Source: Acidimicrobiia bacterium
Lineage (GTDB): Bacteria; Actinomycetota; Acidimicrobiia; Acidimicrobiales; Acidimicrobilacustridaceae
Direction: 5' to 3'
Length of the DNA stretch: 41,662 bases
NCBI GenBank assembly: GCA_020832495.1
Contig: JAFIEP010000093.1
Span: 1-41,662 of the forward strand
How positions within the stretch are numbered: the stretch's first letter is position 1; every line of letters begins with the position of its first letter. This document shows, one piece after another, positions 24,014 to 32,875 of this stretch. A program made the translations under genes and the position numbers. The notes below the pieces were generated by a model. It was not told the origin of the DNA and searched no databases. It was given only the letters and a program-made list of their open reading frames with translations.

Positions 24014-24859
24014 ATGCCGAGCCATGACCGAAACCCCGACCAGGCCACCGAGACGCCACGGGACCACCAAGGGCTCACCCAGCGGCAGGACCGATCCGAA
24101 CAGGGGCGAGTCGCTCGCCGACGCCCTTTCGGGGTGGCAGCGCTGGTGGTCGTGACCGCGGTGCTGGCCGCCACGGTCGGCTCCGCCGTTGCATCCCACA
24201 CGTTCCCCGACGTCCCCGACACCAACCCCTTCCACGACGACATCGACTGGATGGCCGACGCCGGTATCACCGGCGGCTTCGCTGACGGCACCTTCCGACC
24301 CAGCGACAACGTCAGCCGACAGGCCATGGCCGCCTTCATGCGCCGCCTCGCCGGGCAGGCCGACGGCATCGCCCCTATGGTCAACGCCGCCACCGTCGAC
24401 GGGTTCACCGCCGCCGAGCTGCAGGGCCAGCAGGGCCCCGCCGGACCCGAGGGGCCAGCCGGCGCCCAAGGCGAACCAGGACCAGCCGGACCCGCCGGCG
24501 CAATCGGACCCGCCGGACCAGCCGGACCCGCCGGACCCGCCGGACCCCAGGGACCAACCGGACCACCGGCCAGCGTGCGGTGGGCGATTGTGAATGCCAA
24601 CGGCAGCCTGGCCAGCGGGAGCAACGTGGTCTCCAGCGCCAAGTTGGGTACCGGCCTCTACGAGGTGGTGTTCTCCTCGAGCGTGGTCACCTGCGCCCGC
24701 CAGGCCTCACCCGGACTGCCCGGCACGGGTGGTACCCCTCCAGTGCTCGTCGTGGGCACCGCCGGACGCGTCGGCGACCAGGCCGGCGTGTTCGTGACGG
24801 CCCACAATCTCGACGGCCAGCTCGCCGACGGTGGATTCATGCTGACCCTGTACTGCTGA
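24014..24859 (+). CDS. Membrane-anchored SLH-domain protein with collagen-like repeats (copy 2)
   Basis: The 281-aa paralog of the preceding gene has the same charged tail, anchor helix and SLH-like domain. Its collagen-like run is longer (about 139-192, many GPAGPAG triplets). The C-terminal domain differs in sequence but keeps a cysteine pair (C218 and the terminal C281). The 5' leader is duplicated as well. Expansion of Gly-X-Y triplets by slippage could explain the length difference. Both may form trimers through the collagen stretch and present their C-terminal domains outside the wall; this is inferred. Confidence 0.85.
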   Translation: MPSHDRNPDQATETPRDHQGLTQRQDRSEQGRVARRRPFGVAALVVVTAVLAATVGSAVASHTFPDVPDTNPFHDDIDWMADAGITGGFADGTFRPSDNVSRQAMAAFMRRLAGQADGIAPMVNAATVDGFTAAELQGQQGPAGPEGPAGAQGEPGPAGPAGAIGPAGPAGPAGPAGPQGPTGPPASVRWAIVNANGSLASGSNVVSSAKLGTGLYEVVFSSSVVTCARQASPGLPGTGGTPPVLVVGTAGRVGDQAGVFVTAHNLDGQLADGGFMLTLYC

Positions 24860-24940
24860 TGACCAGCGCGGTTCCGGGAACGGGTACCTCGCCGGGCGGA
24901 CCAGCGCCGGGGTGACTGGCCCTGACCCGGCGGACCGCCG

Positions 24941-26566
24941 ATGATGGGACCCGTGTCCTGGTCCCAACGCGCCCTCGTCGCCGCCCGCTGTCTCGGCGCC
25001 GGCGCGCTCGTGGCCCTGTCCATCCCGCCCTACGGGTGGTGGCCACTGGCCTTCGTGGGCATCGCCATGTGGGACCGGCTGCTGGCCGACCAGCGGGCCC
25101 TGGTGCGCTTCCGCCGATCGTGGCTGGTGGCCGCCACCTGGCTGTTCCCCACCATGTTGTGGATGTGGGACCTCACGCCGCCGGGCTACGTCATCGCCGG
25201 CTCGGCCTACGCCGCCTATTTCGGCGCGGCCTGTGCCGCCATCCCTGCCGGGCGCGGCCGTCGCCTGGCGCTCCCCGGAGCGATCGTGCTGGCCGAGCTG
25301 GCCCGCTGGAGCTTTCCCTTCGGCGGGGTCCCCCTCGCCACCCTGGCCATGAGCCAGGCCACCACGCCGCTGCTCCCCGCTGCGCACATCGGTGGAGCGC
25401 TCCTGCTCTCGGGACTGGTGGTGGTGGGCGGGGTGGCCCTCTCGGCGGCCTGGGAGCGGCAGTGGCAACCAGCCCTGGTGGCCACCGCCGTGCTCGTCGG
25501 CACCGTGGGGGTCGCCATGGCCCTCCCGCGTGCCGAGGTCATCGACGAGATCGACGTGGCTGCGGTCCAGGGCGGCGGCGAGCAGCGCACCCGAGCGCGT
25601 GACACCGATGCCCGGGAGGTCTTCGAACGCCACCTCGAGGCGAGCGAGCAGATCGCTCTCCCTGTCGACCTCGTGCTGTGGCCCGAGAACGTGGTGAGCG
25701 TGGACGGCGAGCTGGTCGACAATGTCGAGCACGAGGAGCTTCTCGAGCTGGCAGCGCGCCTCGACGCACCGGTCATCATCGGCACCACCGAAGGGGTCTC
25801 CGACGAGAACTTCCGCAACGCCTCGGTGGTCTACAGCCCCGACGGCACGGCGGAGGAACGCTACGACAAGGTGCAGCGGGTGCCGTTCGGCGAGTGGGTA
25901 CCGTTCCGCCCGTTGGTGGAGTCCCTGGCCGGCGACGCCGGCCTCCCGCGCCGCGACGCGGTGATCGGGGAGGAACCGGCGGTGGTGGCCACCCAGGCCG
26001 GCACCATGGGCCTGAGCATCTCGTGGGAGGTGTTCTTCTCGAGTCGGGCCGCTGACGCCATCGGTAACGGCGGCGAGGTGCTGCTGAACCCGACGAACGG
26101 CTCCTCGTACTGGCTCACCCAGGTCCAGTCGCAACAGGTTGCATCGTCGATCCTGCGGGCAGTGGAGACCGACCGCTGGGTGGTGCAGGCCGCCCCCACG
26201 GGATTCAGCGCCGTGGTCACCCCCGACGGCGAGGTGCTGCAACGAACCGGCACCGAGGAACAGGCGGTGCTCGAGTCCACCGTGGAACGCCGCCGAGGGC
26301 TCACCCCCGCCGTGCGTTTCGGGGCGGCACCGGTGGCGTTCGGCGCCCTGGTGGCCATCGTGGCCGCCTGGCAGCTCTCCCGCCGACCTCGGTGGGAGGA
26401 CGACCCGGCCGCCGATCCCGGGCCCACCCGGGGCACCGACGGAGGCTCCAGTGGGTCAGACCCCGCTGCCGGTGACCGGTCCGGCAAGCGCGAGACCACC
26501 GACGGCACGACCGACATCAGCGCGACGGAGCCACCCCGGGAGGGTCCAATTCCAACAGGAGGGTGA
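24941..26566 (+). CDS. lnt: Apolipoprotein N-acyltransferase-like protein with substituted nucleophile
   Basis: The 541-aa protein has six or so N-terminal membrane helices (10-195), a nitrilase-fold domain (203-480), a last helix (about 487-508) and a disordered Gly/Asp/Thr tail. Lnt moves an acyl chain onto the N terminus of lipoproteins at the outer face of the membrane. Two of three catalytic residues are present: E249 (LWPEN) and K310 ([12 protein letters not shown]). At the nucleophile position of E. coli Lnt (ICYE, Cys387) this protein has Ser361 (ISWE, codon TCG). It may be inactive, use serine, or belong to a divergent subfamily. The first of several possible starts (24941, 24944, GTG 24953) is shown. 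Its 3' end overlaps the convergent dtd by 50 bp. Confidence 0.75.
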   Translation: MMGPVSWSQRALVAARCLGAGALVALSIPPYGWWPLAFVGIAMWDRLLADQRALVRFRRSWLVAATWLFPTMLWMWDLTPPGYVIAGSAYAAYFGAACAAIPAGRGRRLALPGAIVLAELARWSFPFGGVPLATLAMSQATTPLLPAAHIGGALLLSGLVVVGGVALSAAWERQWQPALVATAVLVGTVGVAMALPRAEVIDEIDVAAVQGGGEQRTRARDTDAREVFERHLEASEQIALPVDLVLWPENVVSVDGELVDNVEHEELLELAARLDAPVIIGTTEGVSDENFRNASVVYSPDGTAEERYDKVQRVPFGEWVPFRPLVESLAGDAGLPRRDAVIGEEPAVVATQAGTMGLSISWEVFFSSRAADAIGNGGEVLLNPTNGSSYWLTQVQSQQVASSILRAVETDRWVVQAAPTGFSAVVTPDGEVLQRTGTEEQAVLESTVERRRGLTPAVRFGAAPVAFGALVAIVAAWQLSRRPRWEDDPAADPGPTRGTDGGSSGSDPAAGDRSGKRETTDGTTDISATEPPREGPIPTGG

Positions 26567-26981
26567 CCGGCCCGTCGTTCACCAACGACACCGCCATGTC
26601 CGCCCCGAATCGACCGGTGGCCACCGAGGCGCCCAGGCGCCGCAGTTCGGCCACCACCTCGTCCACCAACGGTTCGGCCTGCTCGGGGCGCGCCGCCGCC
26701 CCCCACGAGGGTCGGCGACCCCGCCTGGTGTCGCCGTACAGGGTGAACTGGCTGACGACGAGCACCTCTCCCCCGGCGTCGGCCACGGCCACGTTCATGG
26801 CGTCGGCATCGTCGGCCATGATCCGCAGGCCCCACACCTTGGCCGCCAAGGAGCGCGCCACCGTTTCGTCGTCGGTGTGGGTGACCCCCACGAGCACGCA
26901 GAGGCCGGGTCCGATGGCGCCCACCGTCTCGCCGTCCACGACGACGCTGGCTTCGGTGACCCGCTGAACGAGCGCCCTCAT
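26517..26981 (-). CDS. dtd: D-aminoacyl-tRNA deacylase
   Basis: The 154-aa DTD hydrolyses D-amino acids (and glycine mischarged on tRNA-Ala) from tRNA. The family start [18 protein letters not shown], the active-site motif VSQFTLYGD (near 75-83) and the C-terminal VNDGPVT (near 134-140, corresponding to NxGPVT) are all visible. The start was set at 26981, since the MRALVQRV start is universal and its ATG overlaps the cyclase stop (ATGA); the frame stays open six codons further. The 3' end runs 50 bp into the lnt-like gene on the other strand. Confidence 0.95.
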   Translation of the reverse strand: MRALVQRVTEASVVVDGETVGAIGPGLCVLVGVTHTDDETVARSLAAKVWGLRIMADDADAMNVAVADAGGEVLVVSQFTLYGDTRRGRRPSWGAAARPEQAEPLVDEVVAELRRLGASVATGRFGADMAVSLVNDGPVTLLLELDPPGVAPSR

Positions 26982-28093
26982 CGTCGTTCGAGGGTCCACA
27001 CCCGGATCGGTTCGGCGAAGCCCTTCAGCATCCGCCGCCCGGCCGGCTCGAGCGCCACGTCGTCGTTCGACTCGAGCGGTGCTCGGATCGAGTCGGTGAC
27101 CAGCACCTCCCCCGGCACGGCTTCGCCGGCCAGGCGGGAGGCCAGGTTGACCAACGGTCCGTAGAAGTCGCCCCCTCGCACGATCACCTCACCGAACACC
27201 AGCCCACCGCGGGGGGTGGCACCCACGGTGTTGTCGGAGAACGCCTCGATGAGGTCCAGGGCAATGACCGCCGCGTCATGAGGTTCGACGGCGACGAACA
27301 TGACCTCGTCGCCGATGAGCTTCACCACCCGGCCGTCGTGCTCGGCCACCCGGTCGAAGGCGCGGGCCTCGAAGTCCTCGACCAGACTCCCGAGGCGGCT
27401 GGCGCTGACCTGCTGGGACAGCGGGGTGAACCCGACCATGTCGACGAAGCCCAACCCCATGCGGACGGTGTCGAACCCGGCCAGGCCTTCCCGTGCACGA
27501 CGGGAGCGGTCGATCGCCTGACGGAGGTGGTTGAGCAGGAGCGGACCGAGTGCCTCCACGGTGCCGCCCAACACGCTGTTGGCCCGGTCGACGGCCTCGA
27601 CGTGATCCATTTCGGTGCCGCCCTCGGCCACGATGTTGCGTTCGACCGTGTCGAGGTACGCAGTGACCGAGGCATCGGCGATGCGGGCCAGCGACGAGGA
27701 GATGACCCGCAGGAGCGACATGGCGGTGTCCTCGGGGAACAGCTCGAGCGCCGGGCTCAGCCGCCGCAACAGGAACAGGTCCTGCTCGCCGAGCGCCACC
27801 TCGTCGGGGTCGGGTACCGGCAACCCGGAGGCGCGGATGGCCGACGCCGTCCGCGCCAGGTCACCTCCGAACTCCGCCGACACCTCCTTCAGCGTGTAGC
27901 GGGGCTCATCGGTCAGCAAGAGGTCGCTGGCCAACGTGGGGAGACGGCCGATGCGGTCAGCGGCCAACAGCTGCTCCATGGTGGCCCCGCGGGTGACGAG
28001 CAGTTCGAGGAGTTGGCGACGGTCGTCGGCGGTCGGCGCAGACGGGTCGTACAGACCGACTTCCTCGAGTTGTTCCCACGTGGGTGACGCCAC
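26978..28093 (-). CDS. Class III adenylate cyclase with N-terminal regulatory domain (Rv1264-like)
   Basis: The 371-aa soluble protein has an alpha-helical N-terminal domain (about 1-195), resembling the autoinhibitory pH-sensing domain of mycobacterial Rv1264. A class III cyclase domain follows (about 205-368). Metal aspartates are D218 (FVDMVGFT) and D262 (KLIGDEVMF). The substrate pair K258 and D309 (GGDFYG) predicts ATP rather than GTP. Transition-state residues N316 and R320 are in VNLASR. The set is complete, so it should make cAMP as a homodimer. It starts with GTG and overlaps dtd by ATGA. Confidence 0.88.
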   Translation of the reverse strand: MASPTWEQLEEVGLYDPSAPTADDRRQLLELLVTRGATMEQLLAADRIGRLPTLASDLLLTDEPRYTLKEVSAEFGGDLARTASAIRASGLPVPDPDEVALGEQDLFLLRRLSPALELFPEDTAMSLLRVISSSLARIADASVTAYLDTVERNIVAEGGTEMDHVEAVDRANSVLGGTVEALGPLLLNHLRQAIDRSRRAREGLAGFDTVRMGLGFVDMVGFTPLSQQVSASRLGSLVEDFEARAFDRVAEHDGRVVKLIGDEVMFVAVEPHDAAVIALDLIEAFSDNTVGATPRGGLVFGEVIVRGGDFYGPLVNLASRLAGEAVPGEVLVTDSIRAPLESNDDVALEPAGRRMLKGFAEPIRVWTLERR

Positions 28094-28195
28094 GAGGCCA
28101 TTGTCGCGTGTCCGACGACGACGCGGTCGACGAAGTCCGGTCCTGCGACGTCAGCCGCTGAACCCCGGTCGATGCCATACTTCGGGTCCAGGCAT

Positions 28196-28211
28196 TTGAC
28201 CGCACGGTCAA
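28196..28211. promoter_or_regulatory. Perfect 16-bp palindrome before the glycan operon
   Basis: TTGACCG-CA-CGGTCAA (arms 28196-28202 and 28205-28211) is typical in form of TetR/GntR-type operators. It lies 92 bp before the GT4 ATG and 103 bp before the divergent cyclase GTG. The rest of the 209-bp gap holds nothing else recognisable. No candidate regulator gene is adjacent. Confidence 0.5.
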
Positions 28212-28302
28212 GTGCCGAGAAAACTGAGGTTTCACAAGAGGGTTGAGGAGGTCGCGCGCGGTGCAGCCGGGCCCGCTCCGGACCGCGAACGGGAGACGGC
28301 AG

Positions 28303-29652
28303 ATGAGCGCCGCGCACGACGACGAGCCACTGAGCATTGCCTTCCTGGCCTACCGGGGGAAGCCGCACGTCGGTGGCCAGGGCGTCTACACCCGCCACCT
28401 GACCAAGGCCCTGTCGGACATGGGCCACCACGTCGAGGTGCTGGGTGGACAGCCCTATCCGATCCTCGACGACCGGGTGCCGCTCGTCGAACTGCCCAGC
28501 CTCGACATCTACAACGACTACTTCCCCATGCGGATGCCAGGGTTGTGGGAGCTGAAGGACTGGCCGGACTTCGTGGAGGTCACGTCCTTCTCGCTCGGCA
28601 CGTTCCCCGAACCGCTCGCCTTCTCCCTGCGGGCCTGGAAGCACCTCCACCGTCGGGTGGCCGACTTCGACCTGGTGCAGGACAACCAGTGCCTGGGCTA
28701 CGGACTGCTCCTGATGGAACGCGACGGCCTCCCGGTGCTGTCCACCATCCACCATCCCATCACGGTGGACCGCCGCCTCGAGATGGAGCACGCCGACTCG
28801 TTGTGGTCCCGCTTCTCCAAGGCCCGCTGGTACGCCTTCACCCGCATGCAGAGTCGGGTCGCCCAACGCATGAGCCGCGTGTTGACCGTGTCGGAGAACT
28901 CTGCCAACGACACCTCCCGCGACCACGGCGTCCCCCGCGACCGGCTGCACGTCACCCCCGTCGGGGTGGACCAGGACCTCTTCCGCCCGCTGCCCGACGT
29001 CGAGCGGATCCCGGGCCGGATCATCACCACCGCCTCCGCCGACGTGACCATGAAGGGCCTGCGCTACCTCCTCGAGGCCCTGGCCAAGCTGCGCACCGAA
29101 CGACACGTGGAACTGGTGGTCATCGGCCGGGCCAAGGAGGGTGGCCCATCGGCCCGCACCATTGCCGACCTGGGCCTCTCCGACGCCATCACCTTCGTGA
29201 GCGGTGTGCCCGACGAGCGCATCATCGAGCTGTACAGCGAGGCGCAAGTGGCCGTGGTGCCGTCGCTGTACGAGGGCTTCTCGCTGCCCGCCATCGAAGC
29301 CATGTCCTGCGCCGTGCCCCTCGTGGCCACCACCGGTGGTGCGCTGCCCGAGGTGGTGGGACGCGACGGTGAGACCGCCCTGGTGGTCCCGCCGGGCGAT
29401 TCCGAGGCCTTGGCCGCCAAGATCCGGCTGGCCCTCGACGACGCCGACCTGCGCGCCCGTGTCGGCGCGGCCGGTCGGCAGCGGGTGATCGAGCGTTGGA
29501 CCTGGCGCCACACCGCCGAGGGCACCGTCGATCAGTACCGGGCGCTGTTGGCCGACACCGCCCACATCCAGGCCCGCCGCGCCGGCGGCGCCGGCACGGC
29601 CCCTCGCTTCCAACACGGTGCTGCCGCTCGGACCGGCGGAGCTCGTCGCTGA
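28303..29652 (+). CDS. GT4-family glycosyltransferase (GT-B fold)
   Basis: The 449-aa enzyme begins with the GT-B N-terminal signature IAFLAYRGKPHVGGQGVYTRHLTKAL (about 12-37). It has the acceptor loop STIHHPITVDRR (about 146-157) and the nucleotide-sugar EX7E region YEGFSLPAIEAMSCAVPLVAT (about 322-342). It is cytosolic or peripheral and should transfer a sugar from a nucleotide donor with retention. Donor and acceptor are unknown. The ATG at 28303 follows GGGAGA. The stop overlaps the methyltransferase start (TGATG). With the next two genes it forms a tight operon of a type seen in actinobacteria and suspected to act on a cell-surface glycoconjugate. Confidence 0.88.
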   Translation: MSAAHDDEPLSIAFLAYRGKPHVGGQGVYTRHLTKALSDMGHHVEVLGGQPYPILDDRVPLVELPSLDIYNDYFPMRMPGLWELKDWPDFVEVTSFSLGTFPEPLAFSLRAWKHLHRRVADFDLVQDNQCLGYGLLLMERDGLPVLSTIHHPITVDRRLEMEHADSLWSRFSKARWYAFTRMQSRVAQRMSRVLTVSENSANDTSRDHGVPRDRLHVTPVGVDQDLFRPLPDVERIPGRIITTASADVTMKGLRYLLEALAKLRTERHVELVVIGRAKEGGPSARTIADLGLSDAITFVSGVPDERIIELYSEAQVAVVPSLYEGFSLPAIEAMSCAVPLVATTGGALPEVVGRDGETALVVPPGDSEALAAKIRLALDDADLRARVGAAGRQRVIERWTWRHTAEGTVDQYRALLADTAHIQARRAGGAGTAPRFQHGAAARTGGARR

Positions 29653-30485
29653 TGCTCACCGTCGACTACGACCGTCTCGGTCTCCGGCCCGGCGACCGCC
29701 TGCTGGACCTCGGCTGTGGCTTCGGTCGCCATGCATTCGAAGGCCTGCGCCGTGGCGCCAGCGTGGTGGCCTGTGACATGAGCCAGGACGAATTGGTCCA
29801 GGTGGCGTCCATGTTCAGCGCCATGGCCGCCGAGGGTGACGTGCCACCCGGCGCCATGGCGGCGACCACCCGCGGTGATGCCACCTGCCTGCCCTTCGAC
29901 GACGCCGCCTTCGACTGCGTGATCGCATCGGAGGTCCTCGAGCACATCCCCGACGACAGCGCCGCCATTGCGGAGCTGGCCCGTGTGCTGCGGCCCGGAG
30001 GCACGCTGGCCGTGACCGTGCCGGCCTGGCTGGCCGAGCGACTCTGCTGGGCCCTCTCCGACGAGTACTACGCCCCGAAGGCCGTCGGCGGACACGTGCG
30101 CATCTACACCGAGAACCGTCTGCGGTCGCTGGTGCGCGGTGCTGGGCTGGATGCCGGCGAGGTGCACCGCGCCCATGCCCTGCACACCCCCTACTGGTGG
30201 CTGCGCTGTGCCGTCGGTCCCACCGACGATGACGCCACGCTGGTGCGGGCCTACCATTCGATGCTCGTGTGGGACATCGAGCGCGCACCGAAGGTCACCC
30301 GCTGGGCAGAGCGCCTGGCCAACCCCCTGCTCGGCAAGAGCCTCGTGCTCTACGCCCACAAGCCGGCCGCTGCGCCAGCCCACCCAGAGGCCGGTGCCCG
30401 CCGGGTGGCCGCGCGACAGGTGGCCACTCCCGACCACTCGGCCACGCCGTCACCCGAGGAGGATCTGACCGTTGCCGTCAGCTGA
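29652..30485 (+). CDS. Class I SAM-dependent methyltransferase
   Basis: The 277-aa Rossmann-fold methyltransferase has SAM motif I LLDLGCGFGRHAFEGL (about 17-32), acidic VVACDMS (about 38-44), TRGDATCLPF (about 73-82) and IASEVLEHIPDD (about 92-103). Residues 245-277 are a Pro/Ala-rich tail. It lies between a glycosyltransferase and an alpha/alpha-toroid protein, so a sugar or lipid-linked intermediate is a reasonable target. Start and stop both overlap neighbours: TGATG upstream and 14 bp downstream. Confidence 0.85.
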   Translation: MLTVDYDRLGLRPGDRLLDLGCGFGRHAFEGLRRGASVVACDMSQDELVQVASMFSAMAAEGDVPPGAMAATTRGDATCLPFDDAAFDCVIASEVLEHIPDDSAAIAELARVLRPGGTLAVTVPAWLAERLCWALSDEYYAPKAVGGHVRIYTENRLRSLVRGAGLDAGEVHRAHALHTPYWWLRCAVGPTDDDATLVRAYHSMLVWDIERAPKVTRWAERLANPLLGKSLVLYAHKPAAAPAHPEAGARRVAARQVATPDHSATPSPEEDLTVAVS

Positions 30486-31578
30486 GCACCGTCCCGATCC
30501 TGTGATCCCCGAGGTCCCGGGCATCCTGTCGACAGCGCAGGTTCGCGCCACCGCCGAGGGCATCGCCGACTGGCAGCTGCCGTCGGGCATGATCCCGTGG
30601 TTCCCCGGTGGTCACTGCGACCCGTGGAACCACGTAGAGGCAGCCATGGCCATGGCCGTGTGCGGCCTGCGGTCCGAGGCCGAGCTGGCCTACGAGTGGC
30701 TCGCCCGCCAACAGCGACCCGACGGTTCGTGGCACCAGTACTACCTGGCCGATGGTGTGGAGCAGGACAAGCTCGACGCCAACACCATCGCCTACGCGGC
30801 CGTCGGCGTGTGGCAGCACTGGCTGCTCTTCGGCGACCGTGCCTACATCGAGAGCCTGTGGCCGATGGTCGAGCGAGCCATCGACTGGGTCCTCGACCTG
30901 CAGACCCCTCGCGGCGAGATCATCTGGGCCCGCCATGCCGACGGCACCCCGTGGTCGTTTGCCCTGCTGACCGGGTCATCATCGATGGTCCACAGCCTGC
31001 GCTGCGCCATCGCCACCGCCGAACTGCTCGGCCACGAACGACCCGACTGGGAGCTCTCCGCCGCCCGACTGGACCACGTGGTGCGGGCCCACTGCCTCGG
31101 TGACGAGCCCGACGCCTTCGCACCCAAGCACCGCTGGGCCATGGACTGGTACTACCCGGTGCTGGCCGGCGTGCTGCGCGGCGACGACGCTCGCGAGCGC
31201 CTGGCCGAACGGCACGACACGTTCATCATTGCGGACCTCGGCGTGCGCTGCGTCTCGGATCGACCGTGGATCACCGCGGCGGAGACCTGCGAGTGCATCC
31301 TGGCCGAGTTGTCGGTGGGTGCCGACGACGTCGCCCGCTCACTGTTCGAATGGGCACAGATCCTGCGCTGCGACGACGGGCACTACCACACCGGCGTGGT
31401 CTACCCCGAGATGGTGAACTTCCCCGGCGGGGAGCGCACCACGTACACCAACGCAGCGGTGATCCTGGCCGCCGACGCCCTGGCCAACTCGACGGCCGCC
31501 GCCGCGCTGTTCGTGGACCACGACCTGCTCCCGCCGTTGATCGACACGGACCCGGTCACGGACCCGACACGCGACTGA
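30472..31578 (+). CDS. Alpha/alpha-toroid protein ('prenyltransferase'-like, possibly glycosidase-like)
   Basis: The 368-aa protein is made of paired helices in a toroid. Stretches such as GIADWQLPSGMIPWFPGGHCDPWNHVEAAMAMAVCG (about 30-65) and QQRPDGSWHQYYLADG (about 83-98) resemble proteins usually labelled prenyltransferase. The pattern also resembles six-hairpin glycosidases (GH15-like), and in a glycosyltransferase operon that reading may fit better. The TTG start at 30472 is supported by GAGGAGG about 9 nt upstream, and it overlaps the methyltransferase gene by 14 bp. The 3' end overlaps the convergent methyltransferase by 23 bp. Confidence 0.7.
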   Translation: MPSAEHRPDPVIPEVPGILSTAQVRATAEGIADWQLPSGMIPWFPGGHCDPWNHVEAAMAMAVCGLRSEAELAYEWLARQQRPDGSWHQYYLADGVEQDKLDANTIAYAAVGVWQHWLLFGDRAYIESLWPMVERAIDWVLDLQTPRGEIIWARHADGTPWSFALLTGSSSMVHSLRCAIATAELLGHERPDWELSAARLDHVVRAHCLGDEPDAFAPKHRWAMDWYYPVLAGVLRGDDARERLAERHDTFIIADLGVRCVSDRPWITAAETCECILAELSVGADDVARSLFEWAQILRCDDGHYHTGVVYPEMVNFPGGERTTYTNAAVILAADALANSTAAAALFVDHDLLPPLIDTDPVTDPTRD

Positions 31579-32182
31579 GCACACGCAGCGAGCCGGTGGC
31601 CGACATCTCGGCGAAGCCGTCGTCGAGCGCCCGCAGGTAGATCTCATACGGCGGCCGCCCACCGTCGGCCGGGTCGGGGAACACGTCGTGGATGCACAGG
31701 CGGCCACCGACAGCCACATGGGGCGTCCACAGGTCGTAGTCGAGGTGAGCCGGTTCCTCCCCGTGGCCGCCGTCGATGAACAGCAACGACAGCGGGGTGG
31801 TCCACAGGCGAGCCACCACGGGAGAGTCGCCCACCACCGCCACCACGACGCCCTCGAGTCCGGCGCCCTCGATGGTGCGCCGGAACGTGGGAAGGGTGTC
31901 GAGACGACCGGTGGCGGGGTCGACCAGGTCGGCGTCGTGATACTCCCAGCCGGCCTGGTTCTCCTCCGAGCCCCGATGATGGTCGACGGCGAACAACACC
32001 GTGCCGCCCTCGCGTGCAGCAGCACCGAGGTACACCGCCGACTTGCCGCAGTAGGAGCCCACCTCGAGCATCGGCCCGAGGTCGGTAGGTGCAGTGCGGG
32101 CCGCCTCGTGCAAGGCCAACCCCTCGTCGGCGGGCATGAAACCACGTGCCGCCTCGGCGAAGGACTGCAGTCGAGTATCCAC
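31556..32182 (-). CDS. Class I SAM-dependent methyltransferase (Methyltransf_24-like)
   Basis: The 208-aa protein has SAM motif I MLEVGSYCGKSAVYLG (about 37-52), the acidic strand VLFAVDHHRGSEE (about 62-74), and the motifs LLFIDGGHGEEPAHLDYDLW (about 132-151) and GGRLCIHDVF (about 157-166). This DGxHxxxxxxxDxxxW arrangement is typical of the Methyltransf_24/rhamnosyl O-methyltransferase-like group, which fits a glycan cluster. The start is GTG at 32180-32182, 7 bp after the GtrA stop. Sequence upstream of it in frame belongs to the GtrA gene. Confidence 0.8.
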   Translation of the reverse strand: MDTRLQSFAEAARGFMPADEGLALHEAARTAPTDLGPMLEVGSYCGKSAVYLGAAAREGGTVLFAVDHHRGSEENQAGWEYHDADLVDPATGRLDTLPTFRRTIEGAGLEGVVVAVVGDSPVVARLWTTPLSLLFIDGGHGEEPAHLDYDLWTPHVAVGGRLCIHDVFPDPADGGRPPYEIYLRALDDGFAEMSATGSLRVLSRVSGP

Positions 32183-32189
32183 TCGGGAC

Positions 32190-32801
32190 TCAGTCGGCCT
32201 GCCGGGCTGCGTCGGGGTCGACCACCGGCGACTGCTCGGCCCGCTGTGACTCACCGAGGAGGCCGAAACCCTTGCCGAGGTCCTCGGCACCCACATCGTC
32301 GGGATGGTGGGAGCCCGGACCGAAGATCATCGAGTCCAACACGAAGAACTTCACCACCCACAACACGCCGAAGGCGCCGATGTTGGCCACGTTGGGCACC
32401 AGACGGCGCCATCCCTCGACCTCACCGGGAGTGATGTCGAGCAGGCGGGAGGTGACGAACACCGCAGCGGTCGAGAGCAACAGGCCGGCGAGGGCGAATC
32501 CCCAGAACGGCAGCACCTCCTTGGTGAGGTGGCTCTTGCCCCGCTTACCCCACACCCAGGCCCGACTGAGGTAGTAGGCGGGTACCGCACTGAGACAGAC
32601 GGCCAACACGTTGGAGGTGGCTGCACCGATGTGCGCCACGTTCAGGAACAGGAACAGCAGCGACTGACCGATGATGACGTTCACCACGGAGACCGCCGAG
32701 TAGCGGAGTCCGTGCAAGCGAACCTTGCCGAACGCTGTGGAGAGAGTGGTGCCGTTCGACATCTGCTCGAAGCGTACCGTCACGGACGAGGTCGACGACA
32801 T
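32190..32801 (-). CDS. GtrA-family membrane protein
   Basis: The 203-aa protein has four transmembrane helices between about 32 and 160, with the GtrA pattern RYSAVSVVNVIIGQSLLFLF, AVPAYYLSRAWVWGK and NIGAFGVLWVVKFFVLD. GtrA-like proteins are thought to flip polyprenyl-phosphate-linked sugars across the membrane. The last 45 residues are a hydrophilic Asp/Glu-rich tail. The start is either ATG 32801 (shown) or ATG 32762, neither with a strong ribosome site. It is transcribed toward the methyltransferase at 31556 and away from the GH1 gene's start by 75 bp. Confidence 0.88.
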   Translation of the reverse strand: MSSTSSVTVRFEQMSNGTTLSTAFGKVRLHGLRYSAVSVVNVIIGQSLLFLFLNVAHIGAATSNVLAVCLSAVPAYYLSRAWVWGKRGKSHLTKEVLPFWGFALAGLLLSTAAVFVTSRLLDITPGEVEGWRRLVPNVANIGAFGVLWVVKFFVLDSMIFGPGSHHPDDVGAEDLGKGFGLLGESQRAEQSPVVDPDAARQAD

Positions 32802-32875
32802 TCCGAGCAGCCAGGCGTCACCTCGACCCGACCGGGGGTCGACCAGCACTGCGGGGCACGGTGGCAGGTCACTGC

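Noticed and set aside
24420-24560. Periodic repeats suggesting a CRISPR or satellite array
   Set aside because: The period is 9-18 bp and encodes in-frame Gly-Pro-Ala collagen triplets; no spacers are present.
28212-29372. A 386-aa plus-strand frame overlapping the GT4 gene
   Set aside because: It is an Arg/Pro-rich shifted frame of a clear glycosyltransferase.
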